A stretch of DNA of 64,000 nucleotides from Bythopirellula goksoeyrii (GCF_008065115.1 NZ_CP042913.1:3383658-3447657), one strand, 5' to 3'. Positions 16,675 through 27,478 are shown, numbered from the stretch's first letter. Made by a program: numbers and translations. The notes: generated by a model from the sequence alone, not told the origin.

Positions 16675-17616
16675 TCAGCCTGTGAGACCTTCGAACAAAG
16701 GTGTCGACAGGTACCGCTCACCAAGGCTGCACATGATCGTAACGATTCGCTTGCCGGCGAACTCTGGCCGAGCAGCAATTTTGGCTGCGGCACACATATT
16801 CGCGCCACTCGAAATACCGGCCATAATACCTTCCTCGCGTGCCAGGCGACGAGACCATTGAAACGCCTCTTCGTTGCTGATCGAGATCGCTTCATCGACG
16901 ATGGTCGTATCCAGATTCTTAGGAATAAACCCGGCACCGATACCTTGAATTTTGTGTGGCCCCGGCTGACCACCTCCGATGACTGGCGAATCTGCTGGTT
17001 CGACGGCGAAGGCTTTGAACGAAGAATTTCGCGGCTTGATATATCGTGCCACCCCGGTGATAGTGCCTCCTGTACCGACACCGGCGACGATGGCATCGAT
17101 GTTTTCTCCAGAGTCCTCCCAAATTTCTGGGCCTGTGGTCTTCTCGTGAATCCCAGGATTCGCGGGATTCTCGAACTGTTGCGGCATCCAAGCATTTTCA
17201 GTGCCGCTGACAATTTCACTCGCCTTTTCGATTGCTGCCTTCATTCCCCCTGCAGCAGGTGTGAGGACCAATTCGGCGCCCATGGCTCGCAACAAGGCAC
17301 GTCGCTCAACCGACATCGACTCGGGCATGGTGAGTGTGAGTCGATACCCTTTGGCTGCGCAAACAAAGGCGAGTGCGATCCCCGTATTGCCACTGGTCGG
17401 CTCGACAATGAGTGTTTTGGAATTCACATGGCCAGCCTTCTCGCCAGCTTCGATCATCGCCACGCCAATTCGGTCCTTGACGCTATTGAGTGGCTGGAAA
17501 AACTCGCATTTGGCGAACACGGTAGCTTGCCCCTCAGGAACCAGCCGATTAATGCGAATCATAGGGGTATCACCAATCGCAGTGGCGATGCTGTCGTAAG
17601 TTTTGTTGCGTGGCAT
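16675..17616 (-). CDS. cysK: Cysteine synthase A (O-acetylserine sulfhydrylase)
   Basis: The 313-aa PLP enzyme makes cysteine from O-acetylserine and sulfide. K47 in NSVKDR is the PLP lysine; [10 protein letters not shown] (72-81) is the substrate loop; [13 protein letters not shown] binds the PLP phosphate. Length matches the family. It lies 16 bases upstream of lipA on the same strand, a pairing of sulfur assimilation with a sulfur-inserting enzyme. CysM is less likely given the CysK-type residues around the active site, but the two are close. Confidence 0.93.
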   Translation of the reverse strand: MPRNKTYDSIATAIGDTPMIRINRLVPEGQATVFAKCEFFQPLNSVKDRIGVAMIEAGEKAGHVNSKTLIVEPTSGNTGIALAFVCAAKGYRLTLTMPESMSVERRALLRAMGAELVLTPAAGGMKAAIEKASEIVSGTENAWMPQQFENPANPGIHEKTTGPEIWEDSGENIDAIVAGVGTGGTITGVARYIKPRNSSFKAFAVEPADSPVIGGGQPGPHKIQGIGAGFIPKNLDTTIVDEAISISNEEAFQWSRRLAREEGIMAGISSGANMCAAAKIAARPEFAGKRIVTIMCSLGERYLSTPLFEGLTG

Positions 17617-17729
17617 GGTCTTCCTTTACTTTACTGGACGAGGAATCGGTATGTTGAGAGCGTGGCCGCCCTGGAACGGTATAGAGGGCAATAAACCGTG
17701 GATTATCAGCACTTCGGCTGGTCTCGACA

Positions 17730-17759
17730 AGCCCTGAATAAGGTGGGAAATCAAGGGCT
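17730..17759 (-). terminator. Possible hairpin after the secreted propeller gene
   Basis: AGCCCTGA and TCAAGGGCT flank a 13-base spacer, forming an imperfect stem just beyond the stop of the minus-strand propeller gene. No clear T-tract follows on the minus strand, so termination is uncertain. Confidence 0.25.
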
Positions 17760-17777
17760 ATTGATTATGTAGCAATC

Positions 17778-19019
17778 TTATCGCACTAAAAACAAATGCT
17801 CACTTCCCCGGATGAATAACTGATCACGGATCGGGATTGGCGTGGCCACGCATTGTTCGTCAAAGTTGTATTCGCTCAGTTGCTCGTACCCGTCGGCTAT
17901 CCGACCGACGTTAATCGCGCCGTCTTCTCGCAGGCAATAGAGCAGACCGTTGGCCAGTATGGGAGAAGAAAAATACTTGGCGCGGCCGCGCGGCAGTTCC
18001 GCTGTCCAAAGTTCCTCCCCGGATTCAATATTGAGACAAGTCAGATCCCCACGATCACTCAGTACGATTACCTTACCTTCGTTCACCAAGGGCGTGGGCA
18101 CATCGCCGGCCTTCGCGGGTACTTCCCATAGCTTTCCGGTGCCAGTGATATCGCCTTGCCCGCCGAGTTCGATCGCGGTGAGCATTTCACCACGACGATA
18201 AGGCACGATGGCGATGTCTCCGGAAACAGTTGGTGAGGCAATTGTCCGCTGAGCGGCTTCGCCTGCGGGATTAAGACCGCCACATTCCCACAAGAGCTTT
18301 CCGGTTTGCACTTCGTGGCCGGTCACATGGTCGGCCCCGAGAGTGACGATCACTTTCTTGTCACTTGAGAGTGCGGGAGTCGTGTAGGAGTTATCACATT
18401 CCTTGGGGACTTCATAAACACGGTCTGTCTTCCAAGCTTCTTTGCCGGTGGCCAAGTCCAGGGTGACTAGAAATCCATCTCCGTCGTTCATTACAGCGAC
18501 GATTACTAGATCACCAACCAGCACAGGAGAAGTGCCCAGGTCCCACCATAGAGTATCTTCTCCATATTGTTCTTGGAGGTTCGATTCCCAAAGTACTTTG
18601 CCAGCCAAGTCCAAACAGGCGAGCGTGCCACTCTTGTAATACACGATAAGGTTCTCACCATCGGTGATGGGTGAGGAATTGCTGCCACTACCGTTCTTGT
18701 GTTTGCCGGCACGCTCAGGACCAAACAGATGTCGCCACTGTTCTTTGCCCGCGAAGTCGTAGCAGACAACACCGTCGGAACCATCAATGCCAGAAGTCAC
18801 GAAAATCTGGTCACCCCAGACTGCAGGGGTGGAGCAACCTCGGCCGGGAAGTTCGACTTTCCAAGCGATATTGTCCTCGGTGATAGATGCCGGGTAGTTG
18901 CCGGATGAAACAACGGCAGAAGCATCAGGGCCTCGCCATTGGGGCCAGTTTTCGGCAGCTGGCGAGTAAGCAACTTTAAAGAGAGTGAAAGCTACGAGGA
19001 GCGTTGTAGAGAATTTCAT
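17778..19019 (-). CDS. Secreted PQQ-like beta-propeller protein
   Basis: The 413-aa product has a signal peptide (LLVAFTLFKVAYSPAAEN) followed immediately by WPQWRGPDASAV, the hallmark start of secreted planctomycete PQQ-repeat proteins. Repeats with the GxxxW signature follow: GKEQWRHLFG, GKVLWESNL, GKEAWKTDRV, GKLLWECGG and GEELWTAEL. They suggest a single propeller of about six to eight blades. No quinoprotein catalytic residues are evident. Its role is unknown; it may bind proteins or sugars at the envelope. It is separated from cysK by 161 bases and is probably transcribed alone. Confidence 0.8.
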   Translation of the reverse strand: MKFSTTLLVAFTLFKVAYSPAAENWPQWRGPDASAVVSSGNYPASITEDNIAWKVELPGRGCSTPAVWGDQIFVTSGIDGSDGVVCYDFAGKEQWRHLFGPERAGKHKNGSGSNSSPITDGENLIVYYKSGTLACLDLAGKVLWESNLQEQYGEDTLWWDLGTSPVLVGDLVIVAVMNDGDGFLVTLDLATGKEAWKTDRVYEVPKECDNSYTTPALSSDKKVIVTLGADHVTGHEVQTGKLLWECGGLNPAGEAAQRTIASPTVSGDIAIVPYRRGEMLTAIELGGQGDITGTGKLWEVPAKAGDVPTPLVNEGKVIVLSDRGDLTCLNIESGEELWTAELPRGRAKYFSSPILANGLLYCLREDGAINVGRIADGYEQLSEYNFDEQCVATPIPIRDQLFIRGSEHLFLVR

Positions 19020-19133
19020 GGCACATTATGTGAGAGAGATGAAACTAGAATTAGAAACACCCGAATTGTAAGGCAATCCAATCTAGATGTCACGGTCCGG
19101 GGAAGAGAATACACAGCTAAGAGTCCCTTTAGA

Positions 19134-22100
19134 TTAAGATCGAGGGCCCCAGCCACCACCTCCCGGCGTTTCTATGGTTAGTACATCCCCAGGCTCAATT
19201 GATCGCTCACAGATGCCGGGGAGTTCGATCTTGGTGCCTTTTGCCAAGTGCAAAATATTTTTTCCGAGTTGCCCGGGGTCTCCTCCATTCAAGCCATAGG
19301 GCGCGTGCGGTCCACGACGCTCGGTGATGAGTGACAATTCCAACGGTTCGAGGAATTCCAATCGCCGCACGACACCGTCGCCACCGTGATGAACCCCAGC
19401 CCCACCTGAGCCGCGGCGGATGCTGAATTCTAGTAAACTTAACGGGAGTCGGCGTTCCAGGATTTCAGGATCGGTTGCGCGAGTGTTGGTCATGTGAACC
19501 TGCACGGCACTGGCGCCGGGGCCTTCATGCGTAGCACCGCTGCCGCCGCAAATGGTTTCATAGTAGCCGAACTCGGCGTTGCCAAAGAGAAGGTTGTTCA
19601 TGGTTCCCTGGCTGGCGGCGGCCACGCCGAAGGCACCCAAGAGTACGTCAACCACGCGTTGGGAAGTCTCAACATTGCCAGCGGCGACCGCGGGGCTTTC
19701 TGCTAGGGTGGCACCACGGGGCGGATTCAAGAGGCCTGGAGGCAGGTAGATATTCACGGCGCGAAGGGCACCTTCATTGAGTGGCAAGTCTTCGTTGACC
19801 AAGAGATGCAGTACGTAGAGCACTGCGGCGGAGACAATGGCTGGGTTGGCATTGAGGTTGCCCTCGACGACGGGGCCGCTCCCAGTAAAGTCGATGCTGG
19901 CTACAGGCCCTTCGGCATCGGATTGGAATGTGATTTTCGTACAGATTGGCACACTTTCCCCTTCGGCAGTCTCCAGGTAGTCAGTGAATTCACGATCTTC
20001 GTTGCCGAAACTGGCAAGTGCGTGGCGGACTTTTGCAGTGGCGGCGTCTTGGATACCGAGCATCTTGTCTTGGACTACGGGCAAGGAATATCGCTCGACG
20101 AGGGCTAGCAAATCGCGGGCACCTTGTTGGTTGGCGGCAACCTGGGCGCGAATGTCGGCCAAGTTTTCTTCCACACGGCGGGAAGGGTAGGGAGGCTGTG
20201 ACAGCAGTTTCCGGAGCTCGGCTTCTCGTGATTCGCCGTTCTTCACAAATGCAAAGTTGGAGATCAACACTCCTTCTTCGCCGAGTGTGCGGGAACGGGG
20301 GGGCATCGAGCCAGGCCGCACGCCGCCAATCTCAGCGTGATGGGCACGGCAGGCGGTGAAGAACAGCAGGTCACCTGTGGAGGGATCATGCACGGGGGTA
20401 ATGACTGTCACGTCGGGAAGATGGGAGCCTCCGCGGTAGGGATCGTTCGAGATGTAAACGTCGCCTGGTGAAAGGTTTGGATTCTCGGCGATGATTCCGC
20501 GGACCGTGGCACTCATTGCACCTAAGTGAACTGGGACGTGTGGAGCGTTGGCAACGAGGTCACCTGATGCGGTGAATACGGCACAACTGTAGTCGAGACG
20601 CTCTTTGACGTTCACGCTGAGTGCAGTTCGTCGCAGCACATGGCCCATTTGTTCGGCGATTCCGGCGAAAAGATTGTTGAAGACGGCCAACATGACGGCT
20701 TCACTCTGCTGAGAACTTTCTTGAGCAGAGATACTATCGGGAGAATTGTCTGTGAGGAGCAATTCGCTGCCGGAGAGCGTTTCACATTGCCAACCTGCTT
20801 CTATGAGGATCGTGGAATGCATATCAGCGATTAGCGCAGGGCCGGTGAGAGTAGCACCTGAGATGAGGTCTGCTCGGTCGTAGCAGGGAATCTGAAGGTC
20901 TTGGCCGTTAAGCCGGCAAGCGGCGTGAGTGGTGGGTGTGACTTGATTGACGGGGCAGCGCGACGAAGCAATTGATTTGCTTCCTGTCTTGCCAAGAGCT
21001 TCGACTCGTAGGGCTAAAATCTCAATCGGTATATCGGTGGGAACGTAGCCGAATTGCTCCCGGTGGAGTGACTCGAATGATCTTGCGACGTTGGAGAATG
21101 AAGCGAAGGGAACGTTGAGAGGTACGTCGGTTCCCAAGTATCGCAGATCAATCGTGTGATGGATCTCAATCTGTGTGGAAGGGATTCCCTCGGCAATGAG
21201 TTCCGCGTAGGGGGCTTGTTCCAACTCATCAAACACAGCCGCCAGTTGCTTGTAGTTGCTCTCAGCAAGTAGTTGTGACATTCCTTGAGCCGCATGACGT
21301 ACTACGTCAGCTTGACCAATGCCGTAGGCACTGAGGATACCAGCGTCGGGATGATTCAGAATCTGCCGAATGCCAAGTTCGCGTGCCACCGCACAAGCAT
21401 GTTGGGCAGCTGCCCCCCCAAAGGGAACGAGCAAATAGTCGGCGGGGTCAGCTCCTTTGGCAATCGATACACTACGAATCGCGCGGACCATGTTTGCATT
21501 GGCGACCGTAAGAAGTCCTTCGGCTAAATCTACACAACTGAGTTGTTCTTCGGTGGCTTCACAGACGTCAGCGACCAGCGAATCAAGTTTGCGCTGGACG
21601 GCAGCGCGGTCAAGCTGAAATGGAAACTTGTCTATGGCGATACGGCCCAGATAGTAATTGAGGTCGGTGACCGTCAGAGGCCCACCGCGACCGTAACAGG
21701 CAGGGCCTGGATCGGCACCGGCGCTTGCGGGACCCACGGTTAGTTGTGTTCCGTCAAATCGGCATATCGAACCTCCTCCGGCGGCGACGGTGTTGATCGC
21801 CAACATGGGAGTGACAAGCCGCACGCCTGCTTTGCAGGTTTCATATTCGTACTCAAAAGAACCATCGAAGCGCGAGACGTCGGTACTCGTTCCCCCCATG
21901 TCAAAGCCGATTGCACGTTCAAACCCAGTCGCCTCAGCAACCTGGGCGTAACCTACCACTCCACCTGCTGGACCAGAAAGCACACTCTGGGTACCGCGGA
22001 ATGCTTGATCTCCCACCAGTCCGCCGGCGGAGGTCATCAACCGGATCTGGCTACCTGGGAGAGACGCCCGCAGGTTGTCTAGGTAGTTGCGCAGCACGGG

Positions 22101-23000
22101 GCTGAGGTAGGCATCGACGACAGTGGTTTCAGCACGAGGAACGATTTTCACCAGCGGGGCGACCTCGCTCGATCGGCTAACCTCTTGGAAGCCAACCTCA
22201 CGTGCAATTTCTTCTACAATCAATTCATGCTCAGGATACAAATCAGCATGTAGTAGGCAAATAGCAAGGGACTCGATACCACTCGATTTTAGATTGCTGA
22301 GTTGTCTGTGTATTATGTCACGGTTTGGCTTCATCAAAATAGAACCGTCGGCGGTAACGCGTTCAGCGATTTCGATACTACATTCAGTCAGTGGTGCAGG
22401 CTTGACCACTCGCAGAGCAAACAGCTCCGGCCGCTCCTGGCTGCCGATTTCCAGGAGATCGCCAAAGCCCTGGGTGATCGCCAACGCGGTCCGGGCACCG
22501 GTACGTGTGAGCAACGCATTCGTCCCCCGTGTAGTCCCCAATCGCAATCGGACTGATGGTATCGACTCGGCGAGTGACAACCCCAGCAAATATCGGATTG
22601 CCAGCACCGGTGCTTCGATGTCGCAGCGCATTTCATAGCAGCCACTGTGTGGCGGTGGTTCTGCCAGAGGCGGAAACAATTGCAACTCACCATTTTGCTG
22701 GTTGAAGCCAACCACCTTAGACTGAGCAACTGGCGAACCTGTTGCGTCAAGCAGAGTGAAATCAAAGCCTTCCCAAAAGCTTGCTGGATCGCCGATTCGT
22801 GAGGCGTCTACTATTCGCTCTCTTGTCGAACCAGCGGCGACGGTCCCCTTGGTGACGGCAGAGCTTAGAAGTTTATGCCGTCGGACGGTTCCATCAGGAC
22901 TTTGGGCGAGACAATCGGTAAAAGTGCCGCCGACATCGATCCAGAATTCCCAAGTTGGATGAGGCATAGAGGGAGAGGCTGTGGGTGGTCCAAAGGTCAT
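19134..23000 (-). CDS. Fused hydantoinase A/B (5-oxoprolinase-like) protein
   Basis: The 1288-aa protein joins HyuA (residues ~15-690) and HyuB (~735-1288) in one chain, as in 5-oxoprolinase. [10 protein letters not shown] (21-30) and [13 protein letters not shown] are the two phosphate-binding motifs of the actin-like ATPase fold. [23 protein letters not shown] and ETPGGGGWG belong to HyuB. Eukaryotic-type enzymes open 5-oxoproline to glutamate with ATP. Bacterial members also act on hydantoins, and the substrate cannot be fixed from sequence. The start could be 23000 or ATG 22967 (MPHPTWEFW); neither has a clear ribosome site. Confidence 0.88.
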   Translation of the reverse strand: MTFGPPTASPSMPHPTWEFWIDVGGTFTDCLAQSPDGTVRRHKLLSSAVTKGTVAAGSTRERIVDASRIGDPASFWEGFDFTLLDATGSPVAQSKVVGFNQQNGELQLFPPLAEPPPHSGCYEMRCDIEAPVLAIRYLLGLSLAESIPSVRLRLGTTRGTNALLTRTGARTALAITQGFGDLLEIGSQERPELFALRVVKPAPLTECSIEIAERVTADGSILMKPNRDIIHRQLSNLKSSGIESLAICLLHADLYPEHELIVEEIAREVGFQEVSRSSEVAPLVKIVPRAETTVVDAYLSPVLRNYLDNLRASLPGSQIRLMTSAGGLVGDQAFRGTQSVLSGPAGGVVGYAQVAEATGFERAIGFDMGGTSTDVSRFDGSFEYEYETCKAGVRLVTPMLAINTVAAGGGSICRFDGTQLTVGPASAGADPGPACYGRGGPLTVTDLNYYLGRIAIDKFPFQLDRAAVQRKLDSLVADVCEATEEQLSCVDLAEGLLTVANANMVRAIRSVSIAKGADPADYLLVPFGGAAAQHACAVARELGIRQILNHPDAGILSAYGIGQADVVRHAAQGMSQLLAESNYKQLAAVFDELEQAPYAELIAEGIPSTQIEIHHTIDLRYLGTDVPLNVPFASFSNVARSFESLHREQFGYVPTDIPIEILALRVEALGKTGSKSIASSRCPVNQVTPTTHAACRLNGQDLQIPCYDRADLISGATLTGPALIADMHSTILIEAGWQCETLSGSELLLTDNSPDSISAQESSQQSEAVMLAVFNNLFAGIAEQMGHVLRRTALSVNVKERLDYSCAVFTASGDLVANAPHVPVHLGAMSATVRGIIAENPNLSPGDVYISNDPYRGGSHLPDVTVITPVHDPSTGDLLFFTACRAHHAEIGGVRPGSMPPRSRTLGEEGVLISNFAFVKNGESREAELRKLLSQPPYPSRRVEENLADIRAQVAANQQGARDLLALVERYSLPVVQDKMLGIQDAATAKVRHALASFGNEDREFTDYLETAEGESVPICTKITFQSDAEGPVASIDFTGSGPVVEGNLNANPAIVSAAVLYVLHLLVNEDLPLNEGALRAVNIYLPPGLLNPPRGATLAESPAVAAGNVETSQRVVDVLLGAFGVAAASQGTMNNLLFGNAEFGYYETICGGSGATHEGPGASAVQVHMTNTRATDPEILERRLPLSLLEFSIRRGSGGAGVHHGGDGVVRRLEFLEPLELSLITERRGPHAPYGLNGGDPGQLGKNILHLAKGTKIELPGICERSIEPGDVLTIETPGGGGWGPRS

Positions 23001-23042
23001 CGCACGTTTGCAAGGAAACTTGTGCTATCGTACCACTAATGC

Positions 23043-23357
23043 TCATTCTCTGGGGGAAGTTGAAGTGCGCAGCGCGAGCCATTTTTGGAGTGAAGACTGA
23101 CTCTCGCCAGAGGATTTGCCAGAGAGCAGGTTCTCGACACTGATGTCTTCATCAAGGTCTGCCCAATGAATCCCAGTACCACCGGCAATCAAGCGCCAGT
23201 TCTGTCGCTCCGTTGGTGTTCCGTGTAAAAGGCGAGGGAACCAAGCCAAGGGCACTGAAATCGTACGCCCGTCGGTGAGGTCCACGGTAAGCGAAACGTC
23301 ATTGAGACTGACTTTACTCGCTGTGTGAAACGAAGTGTCAATCGTTGAAGTACTCAT
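23043..23357 (-). CDS. DUF2442-domain protein
   Basis: The 104-aa protein shows the DUF2442 pattern: VSLTVDLTDGRTISVPLAWF followed by NWRLIAGGTGIHWADLDEDISVENLL (quoted in pieces here only as markers). It overlaps the preceding DUF4160 gene by 20 bases, the standard arrangement of this pair. Such pairs behave genomically like small toxin-antitoxin or accessory modules and occur in scattered positions, but no activity is firmly established. The DUF2442 member is commonly taken as the partner or antidote. Confidence 0.85.
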   Translation of the reverse strand: MSTSTIDTSFHTASKVSLNDVSLTVDLTDGRTISVPLAWFPRLLHGTPTERQNWRLIAGGTGIHWADLDEDISVENLLSGKSSGESQSSLQKWLALRTSTSPRE

Positions 23358-23574
23358 CCCAACTATCCAATAACTGCTGTTGATGTTGTTTGACTATTGC
23401 CGCAATCTTATTGATCTCATGAGCAGCAAAACCAAGGCTGTATTGCAAGCGAATAGGGTCTAGCCAGAACTTTGCTTCACGTTCATCTCGCTCTACGTGT
23501 ATATGTGGCGGTTCGTCACGGTCTCCTGCGTAAAAGTAGAATCGGAAGGGTCCGCTACGAAGCACAGTTGGCAT
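23338..23574 (-). CDS. DUF4160-domain protein
   Basis: The 78-aa protein is a clear DUF4160 member: MPTVLRSGPFRFYFYAGDRD then EPPHIHVERDEREAKFWLDP. It is the first gene of a two-gene module with DUF2442. The ATG at 23574 follows closely on TGGTAAAAT, which resembles an extended -10 on the minus strand, so the transcript may be nearly leaderless. Function is unknown; a toxin role is proposed for some members only by association. Confidence 0.85.
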   Translation of the reverse strand: MPTVLRSGPFRFYFYAGDRDEPPHIHVERDEREAKFWLDPIRLQYSLGFAAHEINKIAAIVKQHQQQLLDSWDEYFND

Positions 23575-23678
23575 CTTGTTATTTTACCAGACGAACTTGA
23601 TATGAAACAGATTGCTGAACTCAGAAATCAATTATCGCCTACGAGCGATGGCTATCAGCGATGCAAGGTATTGTTGAC

Positions 23679-24713
23679 CTATCTGCGGAAACTGTTTGCT
23701 GGTTTGCCAAAAGAGGAATGCGGGCGATTGCCATTGCCTGTGCTGGTGCGATTAGCGACCCGAGAGTTGCTACTACGGCGACGGACAAGATTAGCGAGCG
23801 ATTGTCCCTCGGGAGGGACCACGAAGAACTGCGGATCGTCGATAACCCATGGGGTTGACCAATTTTGGCCGTTTTCCCAGTTGGCGACGTTGACGAACAT
23901 GTTATCGAAATAGAGACACTCCCAGCCATAGGCGAAACTGCTGAAGAGGTGATCTTCTGGAGTAAGGTCCTCAACTCCTGCATGGGCGTAATAATGGACG
24001 CGACCGTCAGGCGTAAATGTCATACCAAAGGTCCACCATCCGGGCTCCATGATCTTAGGTCCAGCCAAATCGAGTCCTGATTGCTGAGCTCGGAAACTAA
24101 GTTGCGCATAGTCCTCGTCGATGTTATTGCTGGTTTCGCTTCGGAAGAGAATAAAGAATCCTGGCCAATAGGCTTCAACATTACCTTCGAGATTTCTTCC
24201 GCGACAATCTCCTCGCACGCCAAATGATGCGCCGGTGCGATTTTCCCATTTATCAAACGGCGGCAAGTAGACGCGAACTGTGAAGCTAGGTGTCCAACCT
24301 ACGGGCACCGCTTGCCCCAGTCGGCTCATCACATTCATGAGCAAATCGTCTTGCATTTGCTTATTGGAGATCTGGCCAGGAATGCCTGACAGACTCGTGC
24401 GGAGCATGAGGGCGCCCCTACTACCTGCCAATCCATTGGGCGGAGTAGGAACCCGTTTGATGAAATCGGGTTGTCCACGCATGGCGCTTTCGTACCACCG
24501 ACCATTACGCGAACGCCCCCCAGGGGGACGTTGCTCCTCGTCCTGTTCATGGCTCGCCTTTTGCCCGTTCATGATGTACGACCAACCGGGATCCTCGAAG
24601 TTATCACCGACCATTTTGACTTGTTCACCCGTGCCAGGAACGATGGGTTCGGCTACCAGACTGGATGCAGTGAGTAGCCACGGAGCAGTGAGCAATACAA
24701 TGAATCGAAACAT
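23679..24713 (-). CDS. Secreted protein of unknown function
   Basis: The 344-aa product starts MFRFIVLLTAPWLLTASSLV with cleavage expected near VAEP. The mature part looks all-beta: GWTPSFTVRVYLPPFDKWEN, PGWWTFGMTFTPDGRVHYYAH and YFDNMFVNVANW. It recalls concanavalin-like or LamG sandwich proteins, though no family is assigned. The C-terminal ~45 residues are Arg/Ser/Asn-rich and likely disordered. ATG at 24713 is chosen for the signal peptide; AGGA lies upstream. No operon partner is obvious: the CbiX-like gene lies 143 bases upstream on the same strand. Confidence 0.6.
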   Translation of the reverse strand: MFRFIVLLTAPWLLTASSLVAEPIVPGTGEQVKMVGDNFEDPGWSYIMNGQKASHEQDEEQRPPGGRSRNGRWYESAMRGQPDFIKRVPTPPNGLAGSRGALMLRTSLSGIPGQISNKQMQDDLLMNVMSRLGQAVPVGWTPSFTVRVYLPPFDKWENRTGASFGVRGDCRGRNLEGNVEAYWPGFFILFRSETSNNIDEDYAQLSFRAQQSGLDLAGPKIMEPGWWTFGMTFTPDGRVHYYAHAGVEDLTPEDHLFSSFAYGWECLYFDNMFVNVANWENGQNWSTPWVIDDPQFFVVPPEGQSLANLVRRRSSNSRVANRTSTGNGNRPHSSFGKPANSFRR

Positions 24714-24856
24714 CGGACAAGGATCCTGGGATGAGAAATGCGATACCAAAGATGAACAGGCGCGCAAAGTCGCGCTTGGTTTATCTACCGCCTAAGAGAG
24801 GTATCGGCAGGTTATGCCCAGACGCTAAACTTTCCCCAATCGGAAATGTCAATCAA

Positions 24857-25336
24857 TCAGGATTGTTTTGGCAGCATCGTGCAGCCAGTGCTATCATCGC
24901 ACAGCTCGCAGTGGGCACGATCACCTGCGACTCGTTCCAGACAGGCGGTAATCCGCTGATCGATTACCTTTAGCAGTAGGGAATGTAGACCCAATGGTGC
25001 GGTTACCAGATACCGCACACGAGGCCAGGCAGCTGCCGCTTCAGTGGCCAGGCGGGGAATATCCTGATGCCAATGCCGACCTGGCGAGAGGAAATAGGGA
25101 AACACGATCACCAACTCCGCCCCTTGCCCCGCGCACTTAGCAAAGGCCGAGGCTATGGAGGGTTCAGCCAGCTCCATATGGGCGGGTTCGACAATTGACC
25201 AAGCGGAGTGCGCCCGGAAGGCCTCAACGACTTCGAGTAGCAGCATATTACTCTCGTCACGGCGGGAGCCATGATCGACTAAGATTACAGCGATTTTCTC
25301 GCGAGGAGTGTCAAGTAGTGATGGTGGAGGATTCAT
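24857..25336 (-). CDS. Sirohydrochlorin chelatase-like protein (CbiX/SirB family) with Cys-rich tail
   Basis: The 159-aa single-domain protein has VDHGSRR with H22, HMELAEPSI around 53-61, and PYFLSPGRHWHQDIP with H88 and H90. These are the metal-insertion residues of the small CbiX chelatases, which insert Co or Fe into sirohydrochlorin. A C-terminal tail carries C143, C146 and C152 (CELC then GC), which could bind a metal or an Fe-S cluster. ATG 25336 is used because a longer frame would overlap the upstream gene and lacks homology. Neighbouring genes are not for tetrapyrroles, so Fe or Co specificity is open. Confidence 0.8.
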   Translation of the reverse strand: MNPPPSLLDTPREKIAVILVDHGSRRDESNMLLLEVVEAFRAHSAWSIVEPAHMELAEPSIASAFAKCAGQGAELVIVFPYFLSPGRHWHQDIPRLATEAAAAWPRVRYLVTAPLGLHSLLLKVIDQRITACLERVAGDRAHCELCDDSTGCTMLPKQS

Positions 25337-25352
25337 ATTGAAAGAAAGATAA

Positions 25353-26138
25353 TCATGTAGTGACAACTGTTGGTGACGTGTCGATAGTAGAATTGTGCTC
25401 ACGCTCTGCTAGATGGAGGCCAACATCCATCAAAGTCTTTCCGATTATGAGGATCACCAACATCCACACGGGTGAACCGAGCGCCACAATTAGGAAGGCT
25501 CCCAAGAGAATAGCAACGTGCATGACCACGATTCGACCATAAGGTTGAAACATCAACTGCTGTACGGTCACCCGTCGATATTCGCCACGATATAGGAAAT
25601 TCGTGAAGTAGGAATACAAATGGCTCGCAGCCAGTGCAAGTACGGCCCAGAGTAAATTCTCGTGCCAAAGCTGTTTGAGGAAATGCGGTCCTAATTCAAG
25701 CGGACCGCCGAAGGGCATGTCATCTGCTCGTCCCAAGAGGCTGAAGACAAACACGCCATGGACAAAACAAAACATGCCGTAGTGGAAAATGAAGAATGGC
25801 ACAAAAAAGAGTTTCGAGGCATGATGAGCTACTGGCATCGTAGATGATTGCTGTGCCAGGAGTTTTTTTGCTGCCTTGCTATTCCCTGCTAGTTGTTTCT
25901 CGGTGACGTTGGCGAGATGCATGGTCTCTATCGTGGGTGCGCAGGTGAGCATTTTCAGGACATTGATCGCTCCGATGATTACATTCTCCGCCCAATAAAT
26001 GACCACAATGGCGAAAGTGCTCCACCCGAGAAAAAGCACCCCCAAGAGGGGGATCATATTCGCGGCGATCAACGAAAGCACAGAGGGTTTCGTGAAATCG
26101 ATCTCTCGTATGCTGATTTTTGAGATCGGAGAGTTCAC
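25353..26138 (-). CDS. DUF6498-type integral membrane protein
   Basis: The 261-aa protein has about six transmembrane segments. The family pattern is in SLIAANMIPLLGVLFLGWS followed by VIYWAENVIIGAINVLKM, and FFIFHYGMFCFVHGVFVF. Function is unknown. The GTG start at 26138 overlaps the rarA stop as GTGA, so the two are coupled, and the CbiX-like gene follows after 16 bases. These three probably form one transcript. Confidence 0.75.
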   Translation of the reverse strand: MNSPISKISIREIDFTKPSVLSLIAANMIPLLGVLFLGWSTFAIVVIYWAENVIIGAINVLKMLTCAPTIETMHLANVTEKQLAGNSKAAKKLLAQQSSTMPVAHHASKLFFVPFFIFHYGMFCFVHGVFVFSLLGRADDMPFGGPLELGPHFLKQLWHENLLWAVLALAASHLYSYFTNFLYRGEYRRVTVQQLMFQPYGRIVVMHVAILLGAFLIVALGSPVWMLVILIIGKTLMDVGLHLAEREHNSTIDTSPTVVTT

Positions 26139-27478
26139 TCGTTGTCGCCTTCTTGCTTAGCCGAATGAGCTGATGGTAGTTTGGCTCGGATCGATTCCAA
26201 ACGCTTAGCCATTTCTCGCTCGAATCCTCGATCTACGGGGCGATAATACTCCCGCTCGACTCCGAGATAGTCTTGCGCAGCTACGCCACCTTCTGAATTA
26301 TGAGCGTACTCGTATCCATCTCCGTGACCGAGTTGTTTGGCGCCTGCATAGTGGCTGTCACGCAGATGCATAGGAACAGGGACAGTACGGCCCTCGCGAA
26401 CATCCGAGCGGGCTTCGCCGATCGCAACTGTTGCCGCGTTCGACTTTGGTGCGCAGGCCAGATAGGCGACTGTCTGGGCTAGGTTGAGTTGGCACTCAGG
26501 CAGGCCTACAAATTCGCAAGCTTGCATCGCCGCAATGGCCAACGGCAATGCCTGGGGATCAGCATTGCCGACATCTTCACTAGCCAGGATCACCAGCCTG
26601 CGGGCGAGAAACCGGACGTCTTCACCTCCTTCTAGCATTCGGGCAAGCCAATAGATTCCTGCGTCGGGATCACTACCGCGAATGCTCTTGATCAATGCGC
26701 TGATGGCATCGTAATGGGCGTCGCCATCGCGATCGTATTGCACCGCTTTGCGCTGGACCGACTCGGCAGCCAATTCGAGGGTGAATTCGACCGGCCGGTC
26801 ATCGCAGGAGAGGACCCCAATCTCTAAAGCCGAGAGAGCCTGGCGAGCATCCCCGTCACAAGTTTCAGCCAGGAAGCGGGCTGCATCAGAATGCAAATTC
26901 ACTGGAATCGTTCCCAAGCCACGGTCTTGGTCGGTCAATGCGCGATTAAGCAGTTGTGTAACATCTTCAATGCCTAACGGCTGGAATTCAAACACCCGGC
27001 TGCGACTCACCAAAGCACTATTCACCGCAAAAAATGGATTGGAGGTTGTCGCGCCGACCAGGACGACTGTGCCGTCTTCCACATCGGGCAACAACGCGTC
27101 TTGTTGTGTTTTGTTGAAGCGATGGATTTCATCAACAAAAAGAAGGGTGCGCAAACCTTCGGTGGCAAGTGAATCGCGTGATTCATCGATGACGGCGCGA
27201 AGGTCTTTTACGCCGCTGGTAACCGCATTGAGTTGGCGAAAACTGCAGCGGGTTTCTGTGGCCAGCAGATGAGCCAGGGTAGTCTTTCCGGTCCCTGGCG
27301 GACCATAAAATAGTAGGGCTGAGAGTCGGTCGGCCTTAATAAGTCGATGCAGCAATTTGCCCTCGCCGAGGAAATGTTGCTGGCCTACGAACTCTGTAAG
27401 GGTCTGGGGGCGCATTCGCAGGGCCAGAGGTTGGGCCTGACGACGATTCTCGGCTTCTGCGGCGGCGAATAGTGACAT
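26135..27478 (-). CDS. rarA: Replication-associated recombination protein A (AAA+ ATPase)
   Basis: The 447-aa protein is the RarA/MgsA/WRNIP1 family ATPase that acts at stalled replication forks with SSB. MSLFAAAEAENRRQAQPLA is the conserved start, so ATG 27478 is taken although the frame is open further upstream. RPQTLTEFVGQQH, Walker A GPPGTGKTT (59-67), Walker B LLFVDEIHRF and the sensor region VLVGATTSNPFF are present. The C-terminal ISALIKSIRGSDPDAGIYWLARML is the tetramerisation region. Its stop overlaps the DUF6498 gene. Confidence 0.95.
   Translation of the reverse strand: MSLFAAAEAENRRQAQPLALRMRPQTLTEFVGQQHFLGEGKLLHRLIKADRLSALLFYGPPGTGKTTLAHLLATETRCSFRQLNAVTSGVKDLRAVIDESRDSLATEGLRTLLFVDEIHRFNKTQQDALLPDVEDGTVVLVGATTSNPFFAVNSALVSRSRVFEFQPLGIEDVTQLLNRALTDQDRGLGTIPVNLHSDAARFLAETCDGDARQALSALEIGVLSCDDRPVEFTLELAAESVQRKAVQYDRDGDAHYDAISALIKSIRGSDPDAGIYWLARMLEGGEDVRFLARRLVILASEDVGNADPQALPLAIAAMQACEFVGLPECQLNLAQTVAYLACAPKSNAATVAIGEARSDVREGRTVPVPMHLRDSHYAGAKQLGHGDGYEYAHNSEGGVAAQDYLGVEREYYRPVDRGFEREMAKRLESIRAKLPSAHSAKQEGDNE

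Noticed and set aside
15711-17219. Reading frame of 502 codons ending as lipoyl synthase
   Set aside because: Only the last 315 codons resemble LipA; the first part is antisense-frame sequence inside cysK, so the gene starts at 16658.
16294-17694. Long plus-strand frame opposite cysK and lipA
   Set aside because: It is a shadow of cysK: low-complexity composition, no motif, and cysK is unambiguous.
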